Below are positions 8,473 through 17,083 of a stretch of 64,000 nt of DNA, in pieces (position 1 is the stretch's first letter; each line of letters opens with the position of its first letter). This DNA is from Caccoplasma_A sp045587545. GTDB taxonomy: Bacteria > Bacteroidota > Bacteroidia > Bacteroidales > G3-4614. The notes below the pieces were generated by a model. That model searched no databases. It was not told where the DNA came from and worked only from the letters and a program-made list of their open reading frames with translations. Position numbers and translations under genes: made by a program. The stretch spans positions 36,418 to 100,417 of the forward strand of contig JAZNCN010000008.1 of assembly GCA_045587545.1 (NCBI GenBank), written 5' to 3'.

Positions 8473-11400
8473 ATGAAAATCAGAACACTTATATCGTTGG
8501 TATTATTGGTGTCATTATCATTCAAAGTAAATGCACGACAAGATGAAGATGTAGAAAAATACTACACACCATATCTGTTGGATTATTTGCCGGCAGGTTC
8601 ACCTGCATGGATGGCTCAGTTGGCAAAGCCGCAAGGTTTGAACTATTACGCTATGCTCGATAGTTTTTCTGTTTATTTACGAAATAACCCAGATGCCAGA
8701 AGAAAAACACCTGAAACAAAACAGGTAGTAAATCATTTTCGTCGTTTTCAAGATGCGTATATAAACTTTGTTGACAAAGAGGGAATAATCAGATTGCCCA
8801 AAGTAGAGCAATATCGTAAAGAAATAAGTGATATAAACAGAGTTGTCTCTCGAGACAATCTTTTAAAGGCAACATCAGAAAAAATACAATATGGCGATAA
8901 ATGGGAAGTAATATCCCCCTTTATAACATACGATTTAGAGACAAAAGCGGTATCCCCTGCACAAACCAATATTCAGCGATTAGCAGCATCTCGATCAAAC
9001 CCCAATATCCTATATTGCGGTTCAGAAACAGGTCTTATTTTCAAAACCACCGATAAAGGAGCAAATTGGTATCCATGCAACGGAGGAGAATGGTTATCAG
9101 GAGAGATAACAGCAGTAGATATAAGCCATTCAGACCCTAATAAAGTAGTGGTTGGAGCCGGAGGAGCATTTTGGAAATCAACCGATGGCGGAGTAATTTG
9201 GAAGAATATAACACCTGACCCATATAATTATAGCAGATCAAGTGTAGCACAATTTAAGCCTGACAACGATAATATAATTTTGGCAGGAACACGCACAAAC
9301 CTATATCGCTCAACCGATGGCGGAGAGACATGGAATCTTGTATTAAATGGAATGGCATTTGATGTAAGGTTTTCAATTCAAAATCCCAATTTATGTTATA
9401 CTGCGGTAAAACAAAATAATACAGTAGTATTCTATAAAAGTACTGACGCAGGAGCAAGTTGGAGTCAATTGGCAGTAACAGATAAGCCTCTTATAAGTGC
9501 GCGTATAGGATTAAGTGAGGCTCCGACAGGAGCTGATTATGTATATATATGGGCATGTCGTATTGACGAATATTCACAATACGACGAACTCTATTTAAGT
9601 GGCTCCCCTTTAATATACAAGAGTACCGATGCAGGAGTATCGTTTACAGAATATGATCCCGTTAGCCAAATGGAGTATGCAGACAAGCACGGAGGACAAG
9701 GATATTACGATATGGTGTGTGTGGCATCGGCAACAGATCCCGAAACCGTGCTATTCGGAATAATTCAGTTGTATCGTTCAACCGATGGAGGAAAAACAAT
9801 TGAAAATATAGGAGGGTATTACGGAAACCCCGACAAAGCAAACTTTGACTTACACTGCGACCAACAATCAATCCAAACAAACGGAGCCGGAGATACATGG
9901 CTTTCAACAGATGGAGGTATAATATATAGTAATGACTTTTTTGAGTGGCATGCCGAGGGTCGTTTTAACGGAATATATGCTTCAGAGATGTGGGGCTTTG
10001 ACCAAGGTTGGAATGAAGATGTAATGGTCGGAGGCAGAAATCATAACGGAAACATGTCTCAAATAGACCAATATAACGGGGTAACCATATCAATGCGAGG
10101 ATCAGAACGTCCGACGGGATATGTCTTTTTATCAAATCCTCGTAAGGTATTTTACTCAGATGCAAGTGGAGCGGTGATATTACCAGATGATTGGAACGAA
10201 AACTTTGAAACATTATATAACTTTTGGATATATCCAAAAGAATCTACACAATATGGAATAGGATTTGAATTTGATCCCCGTTATGCAAAATGTTTCTATG
10301 TCGTTAAAAGTACTTCATTTTGGGAAGAAGAGTATAAAGTATTGTGGAGAACAAACGACGATGGTCTCTCTTTTTCTGAGGTTTACACATTTAACGAGCC
10401 TATAACCTCTGTCGCAATTTCCCGTTCAAATCCCGATAAGATTGTTGTGGGAACATATGGTAACATTTACTATTCAACAGATATGGGCAATACATTCCAA
10501 AAATATGAATTGCCTGCAAATATGACTAATACAGTAAATTATAAAATAGCCATACACCCAAAAAACGAGAGCGAAATTTGGGTAAGCGATAACAATCCCG
10601 GAGGAATGTGGGTAACAAAAGACGATGGAGCAACGTGGCAAAAATATGATGATGGACTTACCTTTGCCTCATGGGATAATACCGTAGCAACACATCAAGT
10701 CGGGCGATTCTTCCTTACAGGAAACGAAAAAAATGCAGTATATGCCGTTGCCTTTACTATGGGATATTTAAATGAAAGATATACAACACCACGCGGAAGG
10801 CTTTTATATCGCGATGATACAACAAATGGTTGGATTGATTTACACGAAGGATTACCAAAGGTAATGGTATTAAATCGATTGTTGCCCTTCTATAAAGAAG
10901 GAGTAGTACGATTAGCAACCAATAACGGAATATGGGAGAGAGATTTAGTAGATAAAAATTTTAAGCCCATAGCTCAACCATTGTTGTTAAACGTAGGCTC
11001 TGGCGATAATACCTCGTCAAAGTATCCGCAAGAGATACAACTTGAAAGTTACAGTATAGTAAACCAAACCGATGTTGAGTGGAAGTGGGAGATATATCCC
11101 GAGCCGCTATACATAAGTTCTAAAATGGAGCGTAACCCAACAATGCAAATTGAACCTGATCAAACATACGATATATCACTAACCGTAACCACGCCGGCAG
11201 GAACAGACACCAAAACCATCAAGTCAATGATAAAAGGCTCAAAACCTGTACCTGAAAATGTAGGAATAGAAGGAGCATATATTCCTTCTCGCAATTTAAG
11301 CCTTATATCCGGAAACAGTGTAAAAAGAGGCGATGAATTTATATTTCAACTAAACAATATTGAAAAAATCAGTATACAAGTATATGCCTTAAACGGAAGA

Positions 11401-11532
11401 CTGATGACAACCCAAATAGGAGCATCAACACTAAATATCCCCACAGCAACATTCTCGACAGGAGTATATTACTATATTGCAGTTGATGGTAAAGGTTACA
11501 AATACACAGGAAAACTAATAGTAGAAAATTAA
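8473..11532 (+). CDS. Secreted Asp-box beta-propeller protein with PKD-like domain and T9SS sorting tail (paralogue 2)
   Basis: 1019 residues, same architecture as the gene before it and clearly a tandem paralogue: signal peptide 1-21, helical N-terminal domain with the shared signature (YTPYLLDYLPAGSPAWM, TKQVVNHFRRF), Asp-boxes (FKTTDKGANWYP, WKSTDGGVIW, YRSTDGGETW, YKSTDAGASW, YRSTDGGKTI), PKD-like domain (VEWKWEIYPEPL...YDISLTVTTPAGT) and a T9SS type A C-terminal sorting domain (ISIQVYALNGRL, FSTGVYYYIAV, YKYTGKLIVEN). Sequence has diverged well beyond recent duplication. It starts 4 bases after paralogue 1 and ends 20 bases before the TonB receptor gene, so the three are almost surely one operon. 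Function unknown; the context suggests capture or processing of a ligand at the surface for the receptor. Confidence 0.85.
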   Translation: MKIRTLISLVLLVSLSFKVNARQDEDVEKYYTPYLLDYLPAGSPAWMAQLAKPQGLNYYAMLDSFSVYLRNNPDARRKTPETKQVVNHFRRFQDAYINFVDKEGIIRLPKVEQYRKEISDINRVVSRDNLLKATSEKIQYGDKWEVISPFITYDLETKAVSPAQTNIQRLAASRSNPNILYCGSETGLIFKTTDKGANWYPCNGGEWLSGEITAVDISHSDPNKVVVGAGGAFWKSTDGGVIWKNITPDPYNYSRSSVAQFKPDNDNIILAGTRTNLYRSTDGGETWNLVLNGMAFDVRFSIQNPNLCYTAVKQNNTVVFYKSTDAGASWSQLAVTDKPLISARIGLSEAPTGADYVYIWACRIDEYSQYDELYLSGSPLIYKSTDAGVSFTEYDPVSQMEYADKHGGQGYYDMVCVASATDPETVLFGIIQLYRSTDGGKTIENIGGYYGNPDKANFDLHCDQQSIQTNGAGDTWLSTDGGIIYSNDFFEWHAEGRFNGIYASEMWGFDQGWNEDVMVGGRNHNGNMSQIDQYNGVTISMRGSERPTGYVFLSNPRKVFYSDASGAVILPDDWNENFETLYNFWIYPKESTQYGIGFEFDPRYAKCFYVVKSTSFWEEEYKVLWRTNDDGLSFSEVYTFNEPITSVAISRSNPDKIVVGTYGNIYYSTDMGNTFQKYELPANMTNTVNYKIAIHPKNESEIWVSDNNPGGMWVTKDDGATWQKYDDGLTFASWDNTVATHQVGRFFLTGNEKNAVYAVAFTMGYLNERYTTPRGRLLYRDDTTNGWIDLHEGLPKVMVLNRLLPFYKEGVVRLATNNGIWERDLVDKNFKPIAQPLLLNVGSGDNTSSKYPQEIQLESYSIVNQTDVEWKWEIYPEPLYISSKMERNPTMQIEPDQTYDISLTVTTPAGTDTKTIKSMIKGSKPVPENVGIEGAYIPSRNLSLISGNSVKRGDEFIFQLNNIEKISIQVYALNGRLMTTQIGASTLNIPTATFSTGVYYYIAVDGKGYKYTGKLIVEN

Positions 11533-11552
11533 AAGAGAATAAAAAAAATAAG

Positions 11553-13769
11553 ATGAGGCAATGGAAATACATTATATTGCCCATATCGGTACTATTAAGT
11601 ATGCCGATATGGGCAGATAATATAGAAGAAGGAATAAACCTTGATGAGATTGTAGTTGCAGGAAGCAGATGGGCGCAAAATGTCGATTTACAGCCAATTA
11701 AAATAACAAAACTTGGCTTTGAAGAGAGTAATAAATACAATCCGCAAACAGCAGCCGATTTATTAAATCTGTCAGGAGAGGTATTCATACAAAAAAGTCA
11801 ATATGGAGGAGGAAGTCCGATGATACGAGGCTTTGCCACCAACAGACTATTATATTCGGTTGACGGAGTCAGAATGAACACCGCCATATATCGTGCGGGA
11901 AACATACAAAATGTAATATCTCTTGACCCCTTTGCCATTGGTTCATCTGAGATACTTTTCGGACCCGGAGCTGTAGGATACGGAAGCGATGCAATAGGAG
12001 GAGTTATGATTTTCAATACCCTAAAAACAAAACTATCATCAACAAATAAACCACACGTATATGGTTCTGCAACATTACGAACAGCAACAGCATCAACCGA
12101 GTTTACAGGACATGCTCATATAGGAGTAGGCTTTAAAAAATGGGGATTTCTAACAAGCTTTACCTACTCTGATTTTAACGATTTAAAACAGGGGTTACAC
12201 GGTCCTGACGATTACGTACAGCAATACAATGTACAGCCCAATTATACTACAGGAGGAATAGTTGAAGATATAGTAACTTTGAATACTGAAGAGAGAAAAC
12301 AATCACCCTCAGGATACAATCAGTTTAATATAATGCAAAAGTTGCGTTATGCCCCCAATCAATATTGGAATTTGGAGTATGCATTTCATTATAGCGAAAC
12401 ATCAGATTATTCGCGCTATGACCGTCATCAACGCATGCGCAACGGGCAACCGCGCTATGCCGAGTGGAATTATGGGCCTCAAACATGGGTAATGAATCAA
12501 TTGGTCATAGAACAAACCCGAAGAACACTAATGTACGATTCGCTTAAAATAAATGCAGCCTTCCAGAAGTTTGAAGAGAGCCGAATAAGCCGAGATTTGA
12601 ACAAGCCTGACCGCGACACCCAAACCGAGAATGTCGAAGCATGGAGTGCCACTATTGATTTCAGAAAATCAATATTAAAAAATCTCTCGCTATATTACGG
12701 AGCTGAATATATACAGAACAATGTAAAATCAATAGGCGAAAGATTAAACGTATTAACAAATGAAACATCAGTCATATCATCACGTTACCCCAAAGCCAAG
12801 TGGTATAGTGCAGGAGTATATGCACAAACAGAGTGGCAAGCAACCATGACCCTAAACCTTGAAGCAGGATTACGATACAATCACTATCTGATAAATTCCG
12901 ATTTTTCAACGGCAGGCTATGAAGTGCCATTTGACAATCATCAAAAAACAGAAGCCGGAAGCGTTAGTGCAAATATAGGCTTAAATTGGCGCCCCAAACA
13001 TGGTTGGTTAATGCGAATAAATTATGCAAGAGGATTTAGAGCACCAAATGTTGATGATATAGGTAAACTTTTTGACAGTGTCGATGGTTATATAACTGTA
13101 CCCAATCCAAAACTTAAACCGGAATATGCCGATAACGTTGAATTAGGATTGGCAAAAAAGTTCGGAACATTTTTGCAAATGGACATAACAGGATATTACA
13201 CACATTTAAACAATGCAATAGTAAGGCGAAATTCAACATTTAACGGAAGCGAAACAATGATGTATCAAGGCGAAGAGTGTAGAGTTCAAACCCTTCAAAA
13301 TGCAGCAGAGGCAAACATATGGGGAATTCAAGCAGGAGTAGAGGCAGAGTTTGCAAAGTGGTTTTATTTCAATACAAGGCTAAATTATCAACACGGAATA
13401 GAGGAGTTGGATAGTGGCGAAAAATCACCATCTCGTCATGCAGCACCATTCTTTGGCCGCGCTGCATTAGGTTTTGAGAATGATAAAATCACAGTTGAGG
13501 CGTACACCCAATTTCAAGCAGAATGCAGTGCCGAAGATATGCCCGAGGAGGAGCGAGATAAGACTGAAATATATGCACTTGATACCGATGGAAAAGCATA
13601 TTCTCCGGGTTGGATAACCATAAACCTCAGAGCATCATACAATATATACAAAGGATTATATCTGAATGCATCACTTGAAAATATAGCCGACAAACGATAT
13701 CGCCCATATAGTAGTGGAATAAGTGCGCCGGGACGTAATTTTACCATAAGTGCAACATATAGTTTTTAA
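11553..13769 (+). CDS. TonB-dependent outer-membrane receptor (haem/metal-type)
   Basis: 738 residues. Signal peptide 1-21 (ILPISVLLSMPIWA), then directly a plug domain (NLDEIVVAGSRW as TonB box region, GGGSPMIRGFATNRLLYSVDGVRMN, LFGPGAVGYGSDAIGGVM) and a 22-strand barrel ending in an aromatic residue (ISATYSF). There is no N-terminal carboxypeptidase-like domain and no SusD partner, so it is unlike polysaccharide (SusC) receptors. In the barrel FRAPN and NPKL boxes resemble the FRAP/NPNL signature of haem/haemoglobin receptors, but the histidine usually found between them is absent. Last gene of a three-gene operon with the two propeller proteins. Substrate is unproved. Confidence 0.88.
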   Translation: MRQWKYIILPISVLLSMPIWADNIEEGINLDEIVVAGSRWAQNVDLQPIKITKLGFEESNKYNPQTAADLLNLSGEVFIQKSQYGGGSPMIRGFATNRLLYSVDGVRMNTAIYRAGNIQNVISLDPFAIGSSEILFGPGAVGYGSDAIGGVMIFNTLKTKLSSTNKPHVYGSATLRTATASTEFTGHAHIGVGFKKWGFLTSFTYSDFNDLKQGLHGPDDYVQQYNVQPNYTTGGIVEDIVTLNTEERKQSPSGYNQFNIMQKLRYAPNQYWNLEYAFHYSETSDYSRYDRHQRMRNGQPRYAEWNYGPQTWVMNQLVIEQTRRTLMYDSLKINAAFQKFEESRISRDLNKPDRDTQTENVEAWSATIDFRKSILKNLSLYYGAEYIQNNVKSIGERLNVLTNETSVISSRYPKAKWYSAGVYAQTEWQATMTLNLEAGLRYNHYLINSDFSTAGYEVPFDNHQKTEAGSVSANIGLNWRPKHGWLMRINYARGFRAPNVDDIGKLFDSVDGYITVPNPKLKPEYADNVELGLAKKFGTFLQMDITGYYTHLNNAIVRRNSTFNGSETMMYQGEECRVQTLQNAAEANIWGIQAGVEAEFAKWFYFNTRLNYQHGIEELDSGEKSPSRHAAPFFGRAALGFENDKITVEAYTQFQAECSAEDMPEEERDKTEIYALDTDGKAYSPGWITINLRASYNIYKGLYLNASLENIADKRYRPYSSGISAPGRNFTISATYSF

Positions 13770-13802
13770 AAACATCAATATTCAAAAAGTGATGTTTTTT
13801 TC
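13769..13802 (+). terminator. Terminator of the propeller-TonB operon
   Basis: Stem AAAACATCA / TGATGTTTT (13769-13777 and 13790-13798) followed by a T-rich run; it overlaps the stop codon region of the receptor gene. Confidence 0.8.
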
Positions 13803-13895
13803 GTTTATTCTGCTCTATTAGTATATAAATTTATTAAATAAATCTAAAAATATAAGTGTTTAATAAAAGATATTTTACTTACAATAAAAAAGTAT

Positions 13896-13903
13896 TAACT
13901 TTG
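13896..13903 (+). promoter_or_regulatory. -7 element upstream of serine palmitoyltransferase
   Basis: TAACTTTG matches TAnnTTTG; 19 bases upstream is TTTT rather than TTTG. It would start transcription near 13910, about 50 bases before the ATG. Confidence 0.45.
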
Positions 13904-13959
13904 TAAAGATAAAGAAAAAGTCTTTTTGATAAAAAGAATAATAATTTAAGGAGTTGATT

Positions 13960-15147
13960 ATGAAGTTGTTGCAACAAAAATTATCAAAATATGATGCCCC
14001 TCAAAAAGCAAAGGCATTAGGAGTATATCCCTATTTTAGAGCAATAGAGAGTGATCAAGATACAGAAGTTATCATAAATGGTAAAAAAGTATTAATGTTT
14101 GGCTCAAACAGCTACTTAGGATTAACCAATCACCCAAAAATAAAAGAGGCAGCCATTGAAGCGACAAAGAAATACGGAACAGGTTGTGCCGGCTCTCGTT
14201 TTTTAAATGGTACCCTTGACATACACACCCAATTAGAGCAACGATTAGCCGAGTTTGTAGGAAAAGAAGAGGCAATAATATACTCGACAGGCTTTCAAGT
14301 AAATCTCGGAGTAGTATCATGTTTGACAGGACGAGCAGACTATATAATTTGGGACGAATTAGACCACGCATCAATCATTGAGGGACGTCGTTTAGCATTT
14401 TCAACACAATTAAAATACAAACACAACGATATGGAGTCTTTGGAGAAAGTATTAAAATCGCTTCCCGAAGACAAAGTAAAATTGATAGTAACCGACGGAG
14501 TATTCAGTATGGAGGGCGATGTGGCAAACCTGCCCGAAATAGTGAAATTAGCCGAGAAATACAATGCAGCCACATACGTTGATGAAGCACACGGAATAGG
14601 CGTATTCGGGCGTAACGGACGCGGAACATGCGACCATTTTGGAGTAACAAAAGATGTAGATTTGATAATGGGAACCTTCTCAAAATCATTTGCATCATTA
14701 GGAGGCTTTATAGCAACCGATTCGGTAACAGCCAACTATTTACGTCACAACTCACGATCATACATATTCAGTGCAAGTATAACGCCCGCATCAACAGCAG
14801 CAGCAAATGCAGCACTTGATATAATGTTGAGCGAGCCTGAAAGAATTGAAAATCTTTGGACAATAACAAACTATGCCTTAGACGGTTTCCGCAATATGGG
14901 TTGCGAGATAGGCAACACCTCAACGCCAATCATACCATTGTATATTCGCGACAACACCAAAACTTTTATGATAACTCGCGAGTTGTTTGACGAAGGATTA
15001 TTTGTTAACCCTGTAGTATCCCCTGCAGTACCAAGTCAAGACACACTGATACGCTTTTCGCTAATGGCAACACACACCAAAGAGCAATTAGATTACGCCT
15101 TTGACAAAATAGAGAAAGTGTTCAAAAAGTACGAGGTAATAAAATGA
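13960..15147 (+). CDS. spt: Serine palmitoyltransferase (sphingolipid synthesis)
   Basis: PLP-dependent alpha-oxoamine synthase that condenses serine with an acyl-CoA to 3-ketosphinganine. From the ATG at 13960, chosen because it follows an AAGGAG by 6 bases (a TTG two codons earlier is less likely), the protein has 395 residues. PLP lysine K242 sits in GTFSKSFASLGG, H136 (LDHAS) would stack on the cofactor, and D208/H211 lie in VDEAHG. The whole sequence closely resembles the Bacteroides enzyme rather than BioF or Kbl of the same family, though those cannot be excluded without an assay. Monocistronic: terminator-like hairpin downstream shared with the convergent gene. Confidence 0.88.
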   Translation: MKLLQQKLSKYDAPQKAKALGVYPYFRAIESDQDTEVIINGKKVLMFGSNSYLGLTNHPKIKEAAIEATKKYGTGCAGSRFLNGTLDIHTQLEQRLAEFVGKEEAIIYSTGFQVNLGVVSCLTGRADYIIWDELDHASIIEGRRLAFSTQLKYKHNDMESLEKVLKSLPEDKVKLIVTDGVFSMEGDVANLPEIVKLAEKYNAATYVDEAHGIGVFGRNGRGTCDHFGVTKDVDLIMGTFSKSFASLGGFIATDSVTANYLRHNSRSYIFSASITPASTAAANAALDIMLSEPERIENLWTITNYALDGFRNMGCEIGNTSTPIIPLYIRDNTKTFMITRELFDEGLFVNPVVSPAVPSQDTLIRFSLMATHTKEQLDYAFDKIEKVFKKYEVIK

Positions 15148-15281
15148 GTTGATAGTTTTTAGTTGTTAGAATAACAATAAAAACTCAATAATAAGCTATA
15201 AGAAGGGAGTTGCATAATCAGATGCAACTCCCTTCTCGTATATTTGATTTAAAAGCTAATAACTAACAACTGATAGCTGAT
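15148..15281. repeat. Inverted repeat module between convergent genes, with 15-bp hairpin
   Basis: Outer arms made of the dispersed unit (GATAGTTTTTAGTTGTTAG at ~15152-15170 and its degenerate complement CTAATAACTAACAACTGATAGC at 15254-15275) enclose a perfect 15-bp stem (15201-15215 / 15222-15236, loop AATCAG). The left arm begins right after the spt stop, the right arm right after the stop of the minus-strand gene. The central stem has no T run but can act as a shared bidirectional terminator. Confidence 0.8.
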
Positions 15282-15656
15282 TTACTTCATAAACACAAAG
15301 TAAACAGCCATAATAAGGCATATGAATGCCGCAAGGTGATTCCAATGCAGAGCCTCGCCTTTAAAAAATATGGTGGCAAAAATAGTGAACACCACAAGAG
15401 TAATAACCTCTTGAATAACCTTTAACTGCATAAGAGTAAAAGGTCCGCCATTACCCACAAAGCCAATTCTGTTTGCAGGGATTTGAAAAGAGTATTCCGC
15501 CAAAGCAATACCCCAAGAAAAAAGGATAACCACCCAGATAGGCCACCCTGTTGAAATTTTCATATCTTGAAGTTTAAGGTGTCCGTACCAGGCAAGAGTC
15601 ATAAAAATATTAGATATGACCAATAAAACAACTGTATAAAACGCAGATAAATACAT
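15282..15656 (-). CDS. DUF486 / DMT-family small membrane protein
   Basis: 124 residues with four predicted membrane helices (SAFYTVVLLVISNIFMTLAWYG, IWVVILFSWGIALAEYSF, LKVIQEVITLVVFTIFATIFF, LAAFICLIMAVYFVFM). It matches the DUF486 family, half-size relatives of drug/metabolite transporters. Substrate unknown. It is 26 bases after ttcA on the same strand and probably co-transcribed. Its stop codon is directly followed by a dispersed repeat unit. Confidence 0.8.
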   Translation of the reverse strand: MYLSAFYTVVLLVISNIFMTLAWYGHLKLQDMKISTGWPIWVVILFSWGIALAEYSFQIPANRIGFVGNGGPFTLMQLKVIQEVITLVVFTIFATIFFKGEALHWNHLAAFICLIMAVYFVFMK

Positions 15657-15660
15657 AATT

Positions 15661-15693
15661 AATTTAAATTAGGAATTAGAAATTAGGAATGTT
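15661..15693. repeat. Dispersed AT-rich repeat (ATTAGGAATTAGAAATTAGG type)
   Basis: Low-complexity unit, related to copies at 31463-31540 and 58268-58313. It contains the stop codon of ttcA on the minus strand, read as TCC TAA TTTCTAATTCC. Confidence 0.7.
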
Positions 15694-16483
15694 TTTTAAG
15701 AGAAACATTTTTTACTCCCTCTCTACAGGAGAGGGTTGAGGAGAGACTCTTTTGGGGCAGATAGTCAGGCATAATATTCTCCATACTTTTCCAGATACTG
15801 CTCTTAACATTCGGGTTTAGTTTTTCAAGTTCATCAACAATTTTTTGGACATCACTTCTATAACTGCTCTTTTCGTAGGGGCAACTTTTGGGTTGTACAA
15901 CATAACATTCAGCCATTGACAAATCTTTTAAAACATACTCCTCAATCAAAGCCAGAGGGCGAATGATAGTCACATCAAACTTATTCATCTGCAAAAGCGG
16001 AGGCATTGACGAGAATGACCCCTGAAAAGCCATATTCATAATAAGCGTAGTAACAATATCATCTTTATGATGCCCCAAAGCAATACAATTAAAGCCATTC
16101 TTCTTTGCAAAATCAAAAAGAGCTTTCCTCCTGTACCACGAGCATAAAAAGCAAGGAGATTTGCGTTTATCCTTAGTTAAATCAATAGAGATATCCTCTA
16201 CAAAAAAATCAACATTATGTTTTTCGCAAAAGCCCTTCAAATATTCAACATCAGAAGCATACCCCATACCCTCGTTACGTATATGCAAAGCAGCAATACT
16301 AAACTTGGGAGCATGAATTTTAGCCCTTCTTGCAAGAAGTTGAACAAGAGCCAACGAGTCTTTACCACCGGACAAGCCAATCAAAACCTTATCACCGTCA
16401 TTTATAAGCGCATACTCTTTAATACACTTAATAACAAGCGAGTCGCATTTTTTTAATAACTCATCAACTTTCTTATCAACCAT
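15683..16483 (-). CDS. ttcA: TtcA-family tRNA 2-thiocytidine synthetase
   Basis: 266 residues. PP-loop ATPase with SGGKDS at 38-43 and the TtcA cysteines: C111 and C114 in SPCFLCSWYRR and C201 in KSCPYEKSS, which hold a 4Fe-4S cluster used to put sulfur on C32 of some tRNAs. LGHHKDDIVTTLIMN is also typical. The last ~20 residues, from about 246 (SLSSTLSCREGVKNV...), are encoded by two dispersed repeats, a CTCTCC...GGAGAG hairpin at 15714-15748 and the AT-rich repeat at 15661, so the original C-terminus has been replaced or extended. Divergent from the gene at 16570. Confidence 0.85.
   Translation of the reverse strand: MVDKKVDELLKKCDSLVIKCIKEYALINDGDKVLIGLSGGKDSLALVQLLARRAKIHAPKFSIAALHIRNEGMGYASDVEYLKGFCEKHNVDFFVEDISIDLTKDKRKSPCFLCSWYRRKALFDFAKKNGFNCIALGHHKDDIVTTLIMNMAFQGSFSSMPPLLQMNKFDVTIIRPLALIEEYVLKDLSMAECYVVQPKSCPYEKSSYRSDVQKIVDELEKLNPNVKSSIWKSMENIMPDYLPQKSLSSTLSCREGVKNVSLKKHS
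15714..15748. repeat. Dispersed hairpin repeat inside the ttcA 3' end
   Basis: CCCTCTC TACAG GAGAGGG with flanking TTGAGGAGAG. A second, similar copy lies at 25096-25128 (CCCCTCTC AACAT GAGAGGGG TAGGGAGA). Here it is read in frame within ttcA. Confidence 0.7.
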
Positions 16484-16569
16484 AATGTTTATAAAATTGA
16501 GCGTGCAAACTTACATAAAAATCCGATAATTTTATCTAAATTTGTCATATAAGTTATATGTAATCATCA

Positions 16570-17031
16570 ATGAGTATCCAAACAAATCCGTTTTCAGTTA
16601 AGCCAATGCAATTCATAAATGTAGTGTTGCAAATACAACTTGCGCGCTATAAATATGTAATAGTGGCAATAATGCTGTTACTTGTAATATTACCCATTAT
16701 AAAACTGCACTATATTTATGCTTCAATAATAATATTCTTCGGAGCAGTACCATTTGCAATATTTCATCTCTATTTTTCAGCCCTATCACAAATAAAGATA
16801 AATCAGTTTATAGAAAAAACTTTGATAATTGAAAAAGATAAATTAAAACTCGCTCTACTAACAGGCGAGCAAGTCGAGTTTAGCATATCGCAAATAAAAT
16901 ACATAGGGTATCATAGCCGCTGCTATGTAATATCCACACCCGACAAAGGGCTGTTACTTATACCATATCAAGCATTCACGACAAAAGAGGATAACATAAA
17001 TTTTTTAAAAATAATTACATCTGAAAAGTAA
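16570..17031 (+). CDS. Small membrane protein with YcxB-like domain
   Basis: 153 residues. Two adjacent membrane helices (YVIVAIMLLLVILPIIKL and YIYASIIIFFGAVPFAIFHLYF, residues ~28-70) are followed by a cytosolic beta-rich part (KTLIIEKDKLKLALLTGEQVEFSISQIKYIGYHSRCYVISTP...LLIPYQAF) that resembles the YcxB-like C-terminal domain. Function unknown. A TAAATTTG at 16537-16544 could be its promoter -7 element. It is 52 bases ahead of the TPR gene on the same strand. Confidence 0.65.
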   Translation: MSIQTNPFSVKPMQFINVVLQIQLARYKYVIVAIMLLLVILPIIKLHYIYASIIIFFGAVPFAIFHLYFSALSQIKINQFIEKTLIIEKDKLKLALLTGEQVEFSISQIKYIGYHSRCYVISTPDKGLLLIPYQAFTTKEDNINFLKIITSEK

Positions 17032-17049
17032 TAATCGTATTAACTTCGT

Positions 17050-17057
17050 TACCTTTG
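17050..17057 (+). promoter_or_regulatory. -7 element upstream of the TPR gene
   Basis: TACCTTTG fits TAnnTTTG and lies 27 bases before the ATG. No clear TTTG is seen 19-21 bases upstream, so only the -7 half is supported. Confidence 0.4.
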
Positions 17058-17083
17058 TAACCGATAAACAATCTCAAACAACT

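Noticed and set aside
5463..11532. Propeller proteins as sialidases
   Set aside because: Asp-boxes are present, but the FRIP motif and the sialidase arginine triad are not recognisable.
11553..13769. Polysaccharide utilisation locus (SusC/SusD)
   Set aside because: No SusD-like lipoprotein, glycoside hydrolase or N-terminal carboxypeptidase-like domain in the receptor.
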